DNA from: SIG452 sp045638525
GTDB taxonomy: Bacteria > Bacillota > Clostridia > UMGS1840
Direction: 5' to 3'
DNA length: 64,000 nt
NCBI GenBank assembly: GCA_045638525.1
Contig: JAZUBQ010000023.1
Span: forward strand, 62,001 to 126,000
Of this stretch, positions 26,934 to 33,655 are shown piece after piece; the stretch's first letter is position 1; each line of letters begins with the position of its first letter. Both the position numbers and the translations under genes were made by a program. The notes under the pieces were generated by a model. It was given only the letters and a program-made list of their open reading frames with translations, did no database searches and was not told the DNA's origin.

Positions 26934-26978
26934 CTTTTAATCAAGTTGTCCGGCGTTCGAATCGCCGATGGCTCACCA
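26934..26978 (+). other. 3' fragment of tRNA-Lys(UUU): probable attachment site
   Basis: The sequence runs from the anticodon loop CTTTTAA (anticodon TTT at 26936-26938) through TCAAG, a T arm with 5-bp stem CGGCG/CGCCG and loop TTCGAAT, to the acceptor strand ATGGCTC, discriminator A and encoded CCA. The D arm and 5' acceptor strand are absent: the bases before it cannot pair as an anticodon stem. Site-specific integrases that use tRNA genes leave just such a 3' copy at the far end of the element. With the tRNA reading rightward, the element would lie to the left, and the intact tRNA-Lys must lie left of the window or be lost. Confidence 0.8.
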
Positions 26979-27012
26979 AACCGTCGAAATCTTCGGATTT
27001 CGGCGGTTTTTT
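26979..27012 (+). terminator. Terminator of the tRNA-Lys transcription unit
   Basis: A 12-bp stem (26979-26990 with 26997-27008, one G-U pair), loop CTTCGG, and a T tract, directly after the CCA end. It is original flanking DNA kept on the chromosomal side of the insertion. Confidence 0.85.
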
Positions 27013-27119
27013 CATTTCTTTGAAGTTTTTGGGAGTACTTGATTTTTTAACATTACCAATACGGATTGTTTCTCCTTAATTCTGAGATAGCGATTTTATT
27101 TTTTGATGGAAATATTTCT

Positions 27120-27143
27120 CTATTTAGAAAATTATCTAAATAG
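27120..27143. promoter_or_regulatory. Candidate SdpR/ArsR operator
   Basis: Perfect 9-bp inverted repeat CTATTTAGA/TCTAAATAG with a 6-base spacer, four bases upstream of the -35 box of the ArsR-family gene. A related half-site, CTGTTTAGA, occurs at about 27175-27183 around the -10 region. Autorepressors of this family bind such palindromes at their own promoter. Confidence 0.65.
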
Positions 27144-27146
27144 ATA

Positions 27147-27175
27147 TTGACAAACGGGAACAATTATGGTATCTT
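27147..27175 (+). promoter_or_regulatory. Promoter of the sdpR/sdpI-like operon
   Basis: TTGACA (27147-27152), 17 bp, TATCTT (27170-27175); transcript start expected near 27182. Confidence 0.75.
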
Positions 27176-27216
27176 CTGTTTAGAAAAACATTGAAATTTT
27201 TTTCGGAGGTGCAGCT

Positions 27217-27492
27217 ATGGGGATGAATGAAACCTTAAAGGCAATTTCCGACCCGGTTCGGCGGGATATTTTAAATTTATTAAAAAGCGGAAAAAAATCC
27301 GCAGGAGAAATCGGGGATAGCTTTCAGTTAACGGGAGCAACCGTGTCTTATCATTTGTCCAAGCTGAAATCTGCCGATTTGATTGCAGAAGAAAAGTATA
27401 AAAATTTCATATACTATCAGTTGAACACTTCGGTCTTTGAAGAAGTTCTTTGCTGGATTTATGCGTTAGGAGGAAATCATGAAGACAGTTAA
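27217..27492 (+). CDS. sdpR: ArsR-family autorepressor, SdpR-like
   Basis: 91 residues, a single winged helix-turn-helix: LKAISDPVRRDILNLL opens it, and GATVSYHLSKLKSADLI is the recognition helix region. There are no Cys or His metal-binding motifs, so it is not a metal sensor. SdpR in Bacillus represses its own operon until the immunity protein SdpI sequesters it at the membrane. The same two-gene arrangement is seen here: the next gene overlaps by 14 bp and encodes an SdpI-like protein. A palindromic operator lies upstream. No sdpABC toxin genes are nearby, so the toxin that it responds to may come from neighbours. Gene name given by homology and context. Confidence 0.8.
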   Translation: MGMNETLKAISDPVRRDILNLLKSGKKSAGEIGDSFQLTGATVSYHLSKLKSADLIAEEKYKNFIYYQLNTSVFEEVLCWIYALGGNHEDS

Positions 27493-28099
27493 ATGGAGGA
27501 TTTTACTCGTTACCGCATTGGTTTGTCTTATGCCCATTTTACTTGGAGTTTCTTTATGGGATAAGCTTCCCGAAACGATGGCGATTCATTTTAATATCAA
27601 CAATGAGCCGGATAATTTTGCTTCCCGTGAGTTTGTGGTGTTTGGGTTGCCCGGTTTGATGATGTTGTTTCAGATTGTTTGTTGTGTGGCAAATGATCTG
27701 GGATTTCGTGGGAAAAAGAATCCCAAAAAGGTAGAGATCATGAGCAAATGGATTCTTCCGGTTATGAGTGTTGTTTTGTATGTTGCTATCATAGGCTACG
27801 GTTTAGGTTGGCAGTTTGAGATGCATCGTGTTGCAGCACTGGTAGTTGGCGTGATGCTTCTGGTAACGGGAAATTATCTTCCGAAATTGGATTATGTGAA
27901 ACGTCATCAATTCGATACCCAACAAGCAAGAAAAATCAACCGTTTTTTAGGCTTTGAAACGGTGATATTGGGACTTTTGTTTTTAGGATGTGTATTCTTG
28001 CCATCCGTCGCAACGTTGGCGTGTGTATGTTTGTTGATTCCCTACTCTATAATTGGCGTAATTTACGCAATAGCGGTTACCAAAAAACAAGAGGAATAA
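27479..28099 (+). CDS. sdpI: SdpI-family immunity-like membrane protein (DUF1648)
   Basis: 206 residues with about six membrane segments. The N-terminal DUF1648 motif reads LPETMAIHFNINNEPDNFASREF, and the second half has GNYLPKL, both features of SdpI, which protects cells from the SdpC toxin and holds SdpR at the membrane. The start overlaps the sdpR frame by 14 bases, so translation is coupled. Orphan SdpRI pairs without toxin are common in Firmicutes. The gene ends exactly before a strong bidirectional terminator. Confidence 0.85.
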   Translation: MKTVKWRILLVTALVCLMPILLGVSLWDKLPETMAIHFNINNEPDNFASREFVVFGLPGLMMLFQIVCCVANDLGFRGKKNPKKVEIMSKWILPVMSVVLYVAIIGYGLGWQFEMHRVAALVVGVMLLVTGNYLPKLDYVKRHQFDTQQARKINRFLGFETVILGLLFLGCVFLPSVATLACVCLLIPYSIIGVIYAIAVTKKQEE

Positions 28100-28143
28100 A
28101 AAAATAGCTGTAGCAGGTTTTCAATGTTGCTACAGCTATTTTT
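28099..28143. terminator. Bidirectional terminator between sdpI and the LRR protein gene
   Basis: A 16-bp perfect stem (28100-28115 with 28128-28143), 12-base loop, with an A run on the left arm and T run on the right arm. It serves the convergent sdpI and minus-strand LRR genes. Confidence 0.9.
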
Positions 28144-28157
28144 GTTTTGGGGAAATA

Positions 28158-29540
28158 TTAACGATTTTCGGTAATTAAAACGGTTCTTCCGTTTGCGTGC
28201 CATGTAACACCGGCACCGAAGGCTTCTGCCAAAACACGGGCAGGAACCATTGTTCTTCCGTTTATAATTTGAGCAGGAACATCGACTGCAATGGCAGTTG
28301 CGTTTTTATAAACTTCATAGGAACCGATGGGAACGGTTACGGTAATGCCGTCACGAGTTGCGATTGCGGTTCTGGCTTCGCCATCCCAGCTGACTTCTGC
28401 ACCCATTGCTTCAAAAATGGAACGGAGGGGTACTAAGGTTCTTCCGTCTAAAATTTCGGGGTTCTGACCGTAGGAATGGAAGGAAATTCGTTTGCCGTTA
28501 TAGTAAACGTGAATTCCGCAGTTTACAGAGTTGTCGGTTAAGTAAGAGATTTTGTTTTTGCTGCAGTGTTGTTGTGCAAAAGAGCCTTCCGAACAGTAAA
28601 TGATGGCGTTGGGACAGTCTCCGATGATTGCGGCACCCATACTGGTTACAGTATCGGGAACATATACAGCTTCCAAATCCTTACAGTCGTTGAAAACACC
28701 ATAAATAATACCGCCGCCGTAGCCTAAATAGGTTGCACCGTGGGGAACTACCACTTGTTTTAATTTGGTGCTTTTAAAAGTAGCAGGATGCAGTTCTTTT
28801 AAACCTGCAGGTAAGATGATTTCCGAAAGAGAGGTGCTCTTGAAAGCACTGGGGCCAATGATGGTAACGGATGCAGGAATGTCGATTTTTTCCAATTTGG
28901 AACAATTTTGTGCAAATCCGTTGGAAATTTCTTTTAAGCCTTCGGGCAAGATAATTTCTGTTAAGCTTTTACAATCGGAAAAAACACAGTCTTTCAGTTT
29001 TAATTCGGTAGACTTGCTTAAATCAACACTTTGGATTGCAGAGCCGTTGAATGCGTGCCATCCCAGAGATTTTACATTTGCCGGGATGGAAAGATGGGTT
29101 AATGAGGTAGTGCCACGGAATGCGTGGTCGCCAATCTCGGTTAAGGTGGAAGGTAAGGATACATAAGTCAGATTTTTAAATTCCTGCAAAATACAGCCGG
29201 AAATAGATTCCACACCTTCTTGATAGACTAACGATTCCAATTCAGGCCATCCGTAGCTGGTACCTAAATCTACCTTTTTGATGGTTCCGGGGAAAGTGAT
29301 GGAACGTGCGCCGTTGAACAGTTTATCCCAACCATTCTCCAGTTCGGTAACATCCACGCCGTAGAGTTTGGAAGGAACAATGATGTCGCCTTTTTCGCCG
29401 GTGTATCCGGTAATCATTGCATGATTATCCAACAGTTGGAATTCCCAGTCTCCGTCGGTTAATGCAAAGGCATTCATCGAGCAAAGAAGCAGAGAACATA
29501 CCATAATGAACAGAGAAATCAGAAGTTTTTTTGCTTTCAT
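28158..29540 (-). CDS. Secreted LRR_5 (BspA-type) protein with C-terminal stalk domain
   Basis: 460 residues. A signal peptide covers 1-26 (KKLLISLFIMVCSLLLCSMNA). Residues about 45-330 are leucine-rich repeats of the BspA/LRR_5 type, recurring as SLTHLSIPANVKSLGWHAF-like units of about 23 residues. Residues about 345-460 form a copper-amine-oxidase N-domain-like stalk (GRTLVPLRSIFEAMGAEVSWD and GRTMVPARVLAEAFGAGVTW), frequent on Clostridia surface proteins. It is probably cell-surface or secreted and may bind host or plant material. The secreted esterase at 8157 carries a similar LRR_5 block. A promoter and an AAAGGAG ribosome-binding site precede it. Confidence 0.88.
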   Translation of the reverse strand: MKAKKLLISLFIMVCSLLLCSMNAFALTDGDWEFQLLDNHAMITGYTGEKGDIIVPSKLYGVDVTELENGWDKLFNGARSITFPGTIKKVDLGTSYGWPELESLVYQEGVESISGCILQEFKNLTYVSLPSTLTEIGDHAFRGTTSLTHLSIPANVKSLGWHAFNGSAIQSVDLSKSTELKLKDCVFSDCKSLTEIILPEGLKEISNGFAQNCSKLEKIDIPASVTIIGPSAFKSTSLSEIILPAGLKELHPATFKSTKLKQVVVPHGATYLGYGGGIIYGVFNDCKDLEAVYVPDTVTSMGAAIIGDCPNAIIYCSEGSFAQQHCSKNKISYLTDNSVNCGIHVYYNGKRISFHSYGQNPEILDGRTLVPLRSIFEAMGAEVSWDGEARTAIATRDGITVTVPIGSYEVYKNATAIAVDVPAQIINGRTMVPARVLAEAFGAGVTWHANGRTVLITENR

Positions 29541-29578
29541 TTTTTATTTACTCCTTTCAAAAGTATAATAACAATTTC

Positions 29579-29607
29579 ATTGTAACACATTTTTCCATAA
29601 TTTTCAA
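29579..29607 (-). promoter_or_regulatory. Promoter of the secreted LRR gene
   Basis: On the minus strand TTGAAA (29607-29602), 17 bp, TACAAT (29584-29579), 39 bases before the start codon. Confidence 0.7.
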
Positions 29608-29644
29608 GTAAAATTTGATAGGAATTGTTTTTTGGAAAATGCGG

Positions 29645-29673
29645 TTGACAGAACCATATTTTTAAGCTAAGAT
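29645..29673 (+). promoter_or_regulatory. Promoter of the YgjP-like metallopeptidase operon
   Basis: TTGACA (29645-29650), 17 bp, TAAGAT (29668-29673). The start of transcription near 29680 coincides with an in-frame ATG, which argues for the later ATG as translation start. Confidence 0.75.
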
Positions 29674-29718
29674 ATAGATATGATTTCAGAATTATATAAG
29701 ATAAAGCGAGAATCGCAA

Positions 29719-30273
29719 ATGGAACAACTAAAACTGGCTGACGGAGAGGTTATTTCCTATCAACCCATCAGAAAAAATATAAAAAATCTCAACCTTCGGA
29801 TTCTGCCCGAAGGGTTGGTTTTGGTATCGGTGCCGCAGTCGATGAGCCGGGCCCGGCTGGAAACCTTTTTGCGGGAAAAATCGGATTGGATTTTAAAAAA
29901 TGTGGAAAAGCAGAAGCAACTGGTTGTTTTGCCGTCGGCTCCTTTGTATTCAGAGGAAGAACTGCAGAGAATCATCCTTCGGCTTTGTGAGTGCGTGTAT
30001 TCCCATTATCGGGAGCTTGGAATCGGCTTTCCCGAAATCAAATTCCGCAAAATGAAATCGCAATGGGGAAATTGCCGTCCAAAGCAGGGAATTCTGACCT
30101 TTAATAAAAACCTTTGCTATGCACCCTATGAATGTATCGAGTATGTGGTGTGGCACGAGTGGACGCATTTTCTGGTGCCAAATCATTCCGAACAATTTTA
30201 TGAGGAATTAACCAGGGTTTGTCCCGACTGGAAACAACTGAAAAAACGACTGAAGGAAGTGAATTTTTTATGA
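29719..30273 (+). CDS. YgjP/WLM-like zinc metallopeptidase (DUF45)
   Basis: 184 residues of the YgjP-like (PF01863) family. The core KMKSQWGNCRPKQGILTFNKNL is followed by the zinc motif HEWTH (His146, Glu147, His150) and a third His in PNHSEQF (His156). The fold is a minigluzincin; the biological substrate is unknown. The ATG at 29719 is used because the promoter puts the RNA start at the alternative ATG (29680), which would leave no leader. The next gene overlaps by 4 bp. The three-gene unit with a TIGR04076 protein and a deformylase-like protein ends in a terminator at 31006. Confidence 0.82.
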   Translation: MEQLKLADGEVISYQPIRKNIKNLNLRILPEGLVLVSVPQSMSRARLETFLREKSDWILKNVEKQKQLVVLPSAPLYSEEELQRIILRLCECVYSHYRELGIGFPEIKFRKMKSQWGNCRPKQGILTFNKNLCYAPYECIEYVVWHEWTHFLVPNHSEQFYEELTRVCPDWKQLKKRLKEVNFL

Positions 30274-30581
30274 GCTCAGTCCTGATTACAGCGATGCGAA
30301 AAAGTGAATATCCCGATTTGATGGAACAATACGAAAATCCCATAGAGCACGCTTGCGATGTGGAAGTTGGGCAGCAATTTGTGAGTATTGACGGTCAAAA
30401 GCCGGAGGGGCTTTGTGAAAGTGCCTGGGAAAGTATGCAACCTTTTGTGCAAAAGCTGGCAAAAGGTGAGGGGAACTTCTATGACGGGTGGATGAAAAAT
30501 CCGTTTTCCGCTATGATTTCCTGCAACGATGGGTTTCGCCCGGTCAGCTTTTATCTGGAAGTTTTAAAAAAAGGGGAATAG
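30270..30581 (+). CDS. TIGR04076-family protein
   Basis: 103 residues matching the small TIGR04076 family: a start strand with ITAMRKSEYPDLM, then CDVEVGQQF, PEGLCESAWESMQPFVQKLA, and the C-terminal SCNDGFRPVSFYLEVL. No function is known for the family; conserved Cys residues (C37 region, C53 region and C87 region) hint at a metal or redox role. It overlaps the metallopeptidase stop by 4 bp (ATGA) and lies 3 bp from the deformylase-like gene, so all three are co-translated. Confidence 0.8.
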   Translation: MSSVLITAMRKSEYPDLMEQYENPIEHACDVEVGQQFVSIDGQKPEGLCESAWESMQPFVQKLAKGEGNFYDGWMKNPFSAMISCNDGFRPVSFYLEVLKKGE

Positions 30582-30584
30582 ATT

Positions 30585-30998
30585 ATGATTAAAGAATTGA
30601 TGCACGACCCGTTGTTTCTGGCAAAGCCATCCCGTGAGGCAACGTGTGAAGATAAAGAGGTTGCCAAAGATTTGCTGGATACTCTGTCGGCACATTCTGA
30701 GGAATGTGTGGGGATGGCGGCAAATATGATTGGGGAATCCATACGGATTATTTGCTTTGTGGCAGACAAAGGGTATCAGATTATGCTGAATCCCGAAATT
30801 GTAAAGCAAGAGGGTGCCTATCAGACGGAAGAAGGATGTCTGTCCCTGTTGGGTGGTCCGCGCCCGACCTTGCGATATCGGAAAATTAAGGTGAAATTTC
30901 AAACGGTGGAAGGGAAGGTGCGGTTGCAAACGTTTGAGGGGTGGGCTGCACAAATCATTCAGCACGAGATTGACCACTGTAACGGTATTTTAATTTAG
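30585..30998 (+). CDS. Peptide deformylase-like protein
   Basis: 137 residues of the peptide deformylase fold, shorter than the usual 150-190. Motif 2 EGCLS (Cys85) and motif 3 HEIDH (His127, Glu128, His131) carry the metal ligands and catalytic Glu. Motif 1 reads GMAANMIG, so the Gln of the standard GxGxAAxQ, which stabilises the oxyanion, is replaced by Met48. This divergent form may not be the general deformylase; a second def copy would be expected near fmt elsewhere. It is the third gene of an operon with a metallopeptidase and is followed by a terminator. Confidence 0.82.
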   Translation: MIKELMHDPLFLAKPSREATCEDKEVAKDLLDTLSAHSEECVGMAANMIGESIRIICFVADKGYQIMLNPEIVKQEGAYQTEEGCLSLLGGPRPTLRYRKIKVKFQTVEGKVRLQTFEGWAAQIIQHEIDHCNGILI

Positions 30999-31005
30999 CA
31001 AAATA

Positions 31006-31055
31006 AAAATGACTGCAGCAAACGATGAATTCCATTTGTTACAGTCATTTTTTTA
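31006..31055. terminator. Terminator between deformylase-like gene and PBP gene
   Basis: Arms AAAAATGACTG (31006-31016) and CAGTCATTTTT (31043-31053) plus an inner helix of six more pairs. The A and T runs make it active for both converging genes. Confidence 0.85.
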
Positions 31056-31076
31056 TGAATTTTTATGAAAGTTTTT

Positions 31077-33341
31077 CTACGCTGCCGGTACTACATCTGT
31101 TACAATTTCCGGAGTCGGTTCGGGAACAACGGGAGTGTCAGGAACAACGGGAGTATCGGGAACAGCGGGCGTGTCCGGAGTAATGGCTTCCGGCGGAACC
31201 GTCGGAACGGGTTCCACAGGGGTCACACTATCGGGAGATATATTTCCGTCGGGTAATAGATGCATTTCCGGCGTACAGTATTCTGTGGGTTGCTGATTCT
31301 GCTGGAAGCTGGTTACAGTTACGCTTTTTGTATCGTAGCAATACTGCACAGGCAACAATCCGGAAACATCACAAATGCTGATTTTGATATCAGAAGACTC
31401 AGGTTCGGGAGTTGCTTCGTGTGTTTTGGTAGTGGTTTTTGTGGTGTATTCCCTTTGGGGTGCGGTTTCCATCAAAGGCGCAATGACCTTTTTCCATGCG
31501 TTTAAGGCAGGGTTTCCGCTTACGTAATCCATTCCTTTTGGGGTATCAAAACCATACCAGACAGCCGCAACATAGTTGGGAGTGTATCCAACAAACCAAC
31601 GGTCTTTGTCTGCATCGGTGGTACCGGTTTTTCCGCCGGTCTGAACACCTTGGATTTTTGCGGCGGTACCGGTTCCGTTGTTGACTACGCCACACAGCAT
31701 CTGATGCATAATAGATGCTGTTTCTTTGCTCATTGCCACAGTGGTTTCCGGCGTTACTTTGACCACGGGTTTTCCGTAGCTGTCACGGATTTCTAAGATG
31801 GTAACCGGTTCGGTATAGATACCGTTGTTACCAAAAGTAGCATAAGCTGCGGTGAGTTCTTTTACGGAAATACCGTTGGTCATACCGCCAAGTGCCAGTG
31901 CAGCGAGACCTTTATCTCCTTCTGCAAGGCTTGAGATGTGCATTTTGTTTTTCAAAAACTTATAGGACTTGTCTACCCCTAAAGTATCCAAAATCTGAAC
32001 GGGGATGGTGTTAACTGAAAGTTCCACCGCTCTCTGAACGGTCATAGAGCCTTTAAATCCGCTGTAATAGTTTTTGGGACTCCAGCTTCCGTAGGTGATT
32101 TTTTTATCGGTATAGAGGGTGTTATGGGTAATCAGTCCTGCTTCTACAGCCGGTGCATAAACGGCAATCGGTTTAATGCAGGAACCGGGCTGACGGGTGG
32201 TATCAATGGCACGGTTTAAGGAATACAGACCGGGTTTTTTACCGATTCCGCCATACATTCCTTTGATGTGACCGGTTTGAGGATCCATCACCACGATGGC
32301 ACCCTGCGGATATTCATCGCCATAGGGAGACGAGGGGAAATTCGACGGATTTTTGAACACTTTGTCAATGGCGGACTGCACCTTGGGGTCTACAGTAGAA
32401 ATAATCTGATATCCGCCGGAGAGAATTTTCTTTTTGGCAACGGTTTCTGAAATATCTTTTTCGTTCACAAGCAGTCGGATGGCTTCCGAAATGACAGCTT
32501 CTGCCATATAAGACTGAGAGGAAACCGAAACTTTCATATTCCCTTTTTTGAAATTCAGTTTTTCAGCAACCGCTTCATCGTGTTCTTCCTGAGAGATTTT
32601 GCCAAGCTCCAGCATTTTTCGGAGCACAATTTCTTGTTTTTTCTTGTTGTTTTCGGGTTGCAGGAAGGGGTCATAGTAACTGGGATACTGGGTAATTCCG
32701 GCGATGGAGGCACATTGTGCCAGTGTCAGCTCGGAAACATCTTTGTCAAAATACAGCTGCGAAGCCGTTTGTACTCCGTTGACGCCCTGCGCAAGATAAA
32801 TGGTGTTCATATACAGCTCTAAAATCTGGTCTTTTGTGAGCTGGCGTTCCATTTGATATGCCATCCAGATTTCCTGAATTTTACGGATGGGAGTACGTTT
32901 TTGGTTGTTTGTGAGGTTTTTGACTAACTGCTGTGTGATGGTACTTCCCCCTTGGGCTTTGGAACCAAACCGCAAGTAATCAATCACCGCACGGGCTGTA
33001 CGTTTGATGTCAAACCCTTTGTGAGAAAGAAAACGTTCATCCTCAATGGAAATGAAGGCATCTTTCATATACTGGGGCACTTTGGCGTATTCAACCCAGA
33101 AACGATTGGTGGAACTGGAAATTTTTTCGTATTCCATCACTTTTCCATCTTCGTTCAAATAGCAAATGCTGCTGGTTAAATCCAGACGCAAATCACCCAC
33201 ATCAAGGGGTTCTGCTGCGGCAATGATAAAGGTTACCAGAGCAATTCCAACAAAAAAGACAACCGGAACTACAAATTTGAAAATTGATTTAACAATGGTG
33301 CCAAACAGGTTGCCAAAGGTACGATTTTTAGATTTTTTCAA
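31077..33341 (-). CDS. Class A penicillin-binding protein (PBP1A type)
   Basis: 754 residues. The signal anchor is at about 22-44. The GT51 glycosyltransferase domain holds EDERFLSHKGFD, GGSTITQQLVKN and RKIQEIWMAYQMER. The transpeptidase domain has the nucleophile Ser387 in SCIK (Lys390), SVN, and KTGTT. A Pro/Val/Thr-rich tail with VPDTPVVPDTPVV repeats ends the protein. It polymerises and cross-links peptidoglycan at the outer face of the membrane. The start codon is TTG at 33341, with GAGGTGA just upstream; no ATG fits. The last 100 residues are low-complexity and may vary in repeat number. Confidence 0.95.
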   Translation of the reverse strand: MKKSKNRTFGNLFGTIVKSIFKFVVPVVFFVGIALVTFIIAAAEPLDVGDLRLDLTSSICYLNEDGKVMEYEKISSSTNRFWVEYAKVPQYMKDAFISIEDERFLSHKGFDIKRTARAVIDYLRFGSKAQGGSTITQQLVKNLTNNQKRTPIRKIQEIWMAYQMERQLTKDQILELYMNTIYLAQGVNGVQTASQLYFDKDVSELTLAQCASIAGITQYPSYYDPFLQPENNKKKQEIVLRKMLELGKISQEEHDEAVAEKLNFKKGNMKVSVSSQSYMAEAVISEAIRLLVNEKDISETVAKKKILSGGYQIISTVDPKVQSAIDKVFKNPSNFPSSPYGDEYPQGAIVVMDPQTGHIKGMYGGIGKKPGLYSLNRAIDTTRQPGSCIKPIAVYAPAVEAGLITHNTLYTDKKITYGSWSPKNYYSGFKGSMTVQRAVELSVNTIPVQILDTLGVDKSYKFLKNKMHISSLAEGDKGLAALALGGMTNGISVKELTAAYATFGNNGIYTEPVTILEIRDSYGKPVVKVTPETTVAMSKETASIMHQMLCGVVNNGTGTAAKIQGVQTGGKTGTTDADKDRWFVGYTPNYVAAVWYGFDTPKGMDYVSGNPALNAWKKVIAPLMETAPQREYTTKTTTKTHEATPEPESSDIKISICDVSGLLPVQYCYDTKSVTVTSFQQNQQPTEYCTPEMHLLPDGNISPDSVTPVEPVPTVPPEAITPDTPAVPDTPVVPDTPVVPEPTPEIVTDVVPAA

Positions 33342-33436
33342 GGAATCACCTCATTTTAAATAAATTGACAACTGAACAATTTGTAATTGTGAATGAAATA
33401 ATAGGCAAGGGGCAAAACACCCCCATTATTTCCTTC

Positions 33437-33465
33437 AGTATAGCACAGCCTGATTGGAAATTCAA
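33437..33465 (-). promoter_or_regulatory. Promoter of the class A PBP gene
   Basis: On the minus strand TTGAAT (33465-33460), 17 bp, TATACT (33442-33437), about 100 bases before the TTG start. The rest of 33342-33655 carries no supported gene and no clear plus-strand promoter for dnaG. Confidence 0.7.
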
Positions 33466-33655
33466 GAGAATTACCAATAAAATTCTGTTTCATCTTTGTT
33501 ACAGAAAGTTATCACAAAAAACCAAAAATTATTCTAAGGTCATAAAATTGTCTGAAAAAAAAGGAAATTTCCAATTTGTGTCGAAATATACCTATAGACA
33601 GATTGATAGCGGCGATTGTGGAAGATTTTGCGGCGGAAAGGAGCGTGATGGCCAC

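Noticed and set aside
26880..26978. Intact tRNA-Lys or group I intron in a tRNA
   Set aside because: No D arm or 5' acceptor strand exists upstream within several hundred bases and no group I intron core was seen, so a partial copy is the better reading.
33365..33655. 97-codon N-terminal extension of the dnaG frame
   Set aside because: It has no primase similarity, overlaps the PBP promoter region and contains no ribosome-binding site; the family start matches the TTG at 33656.
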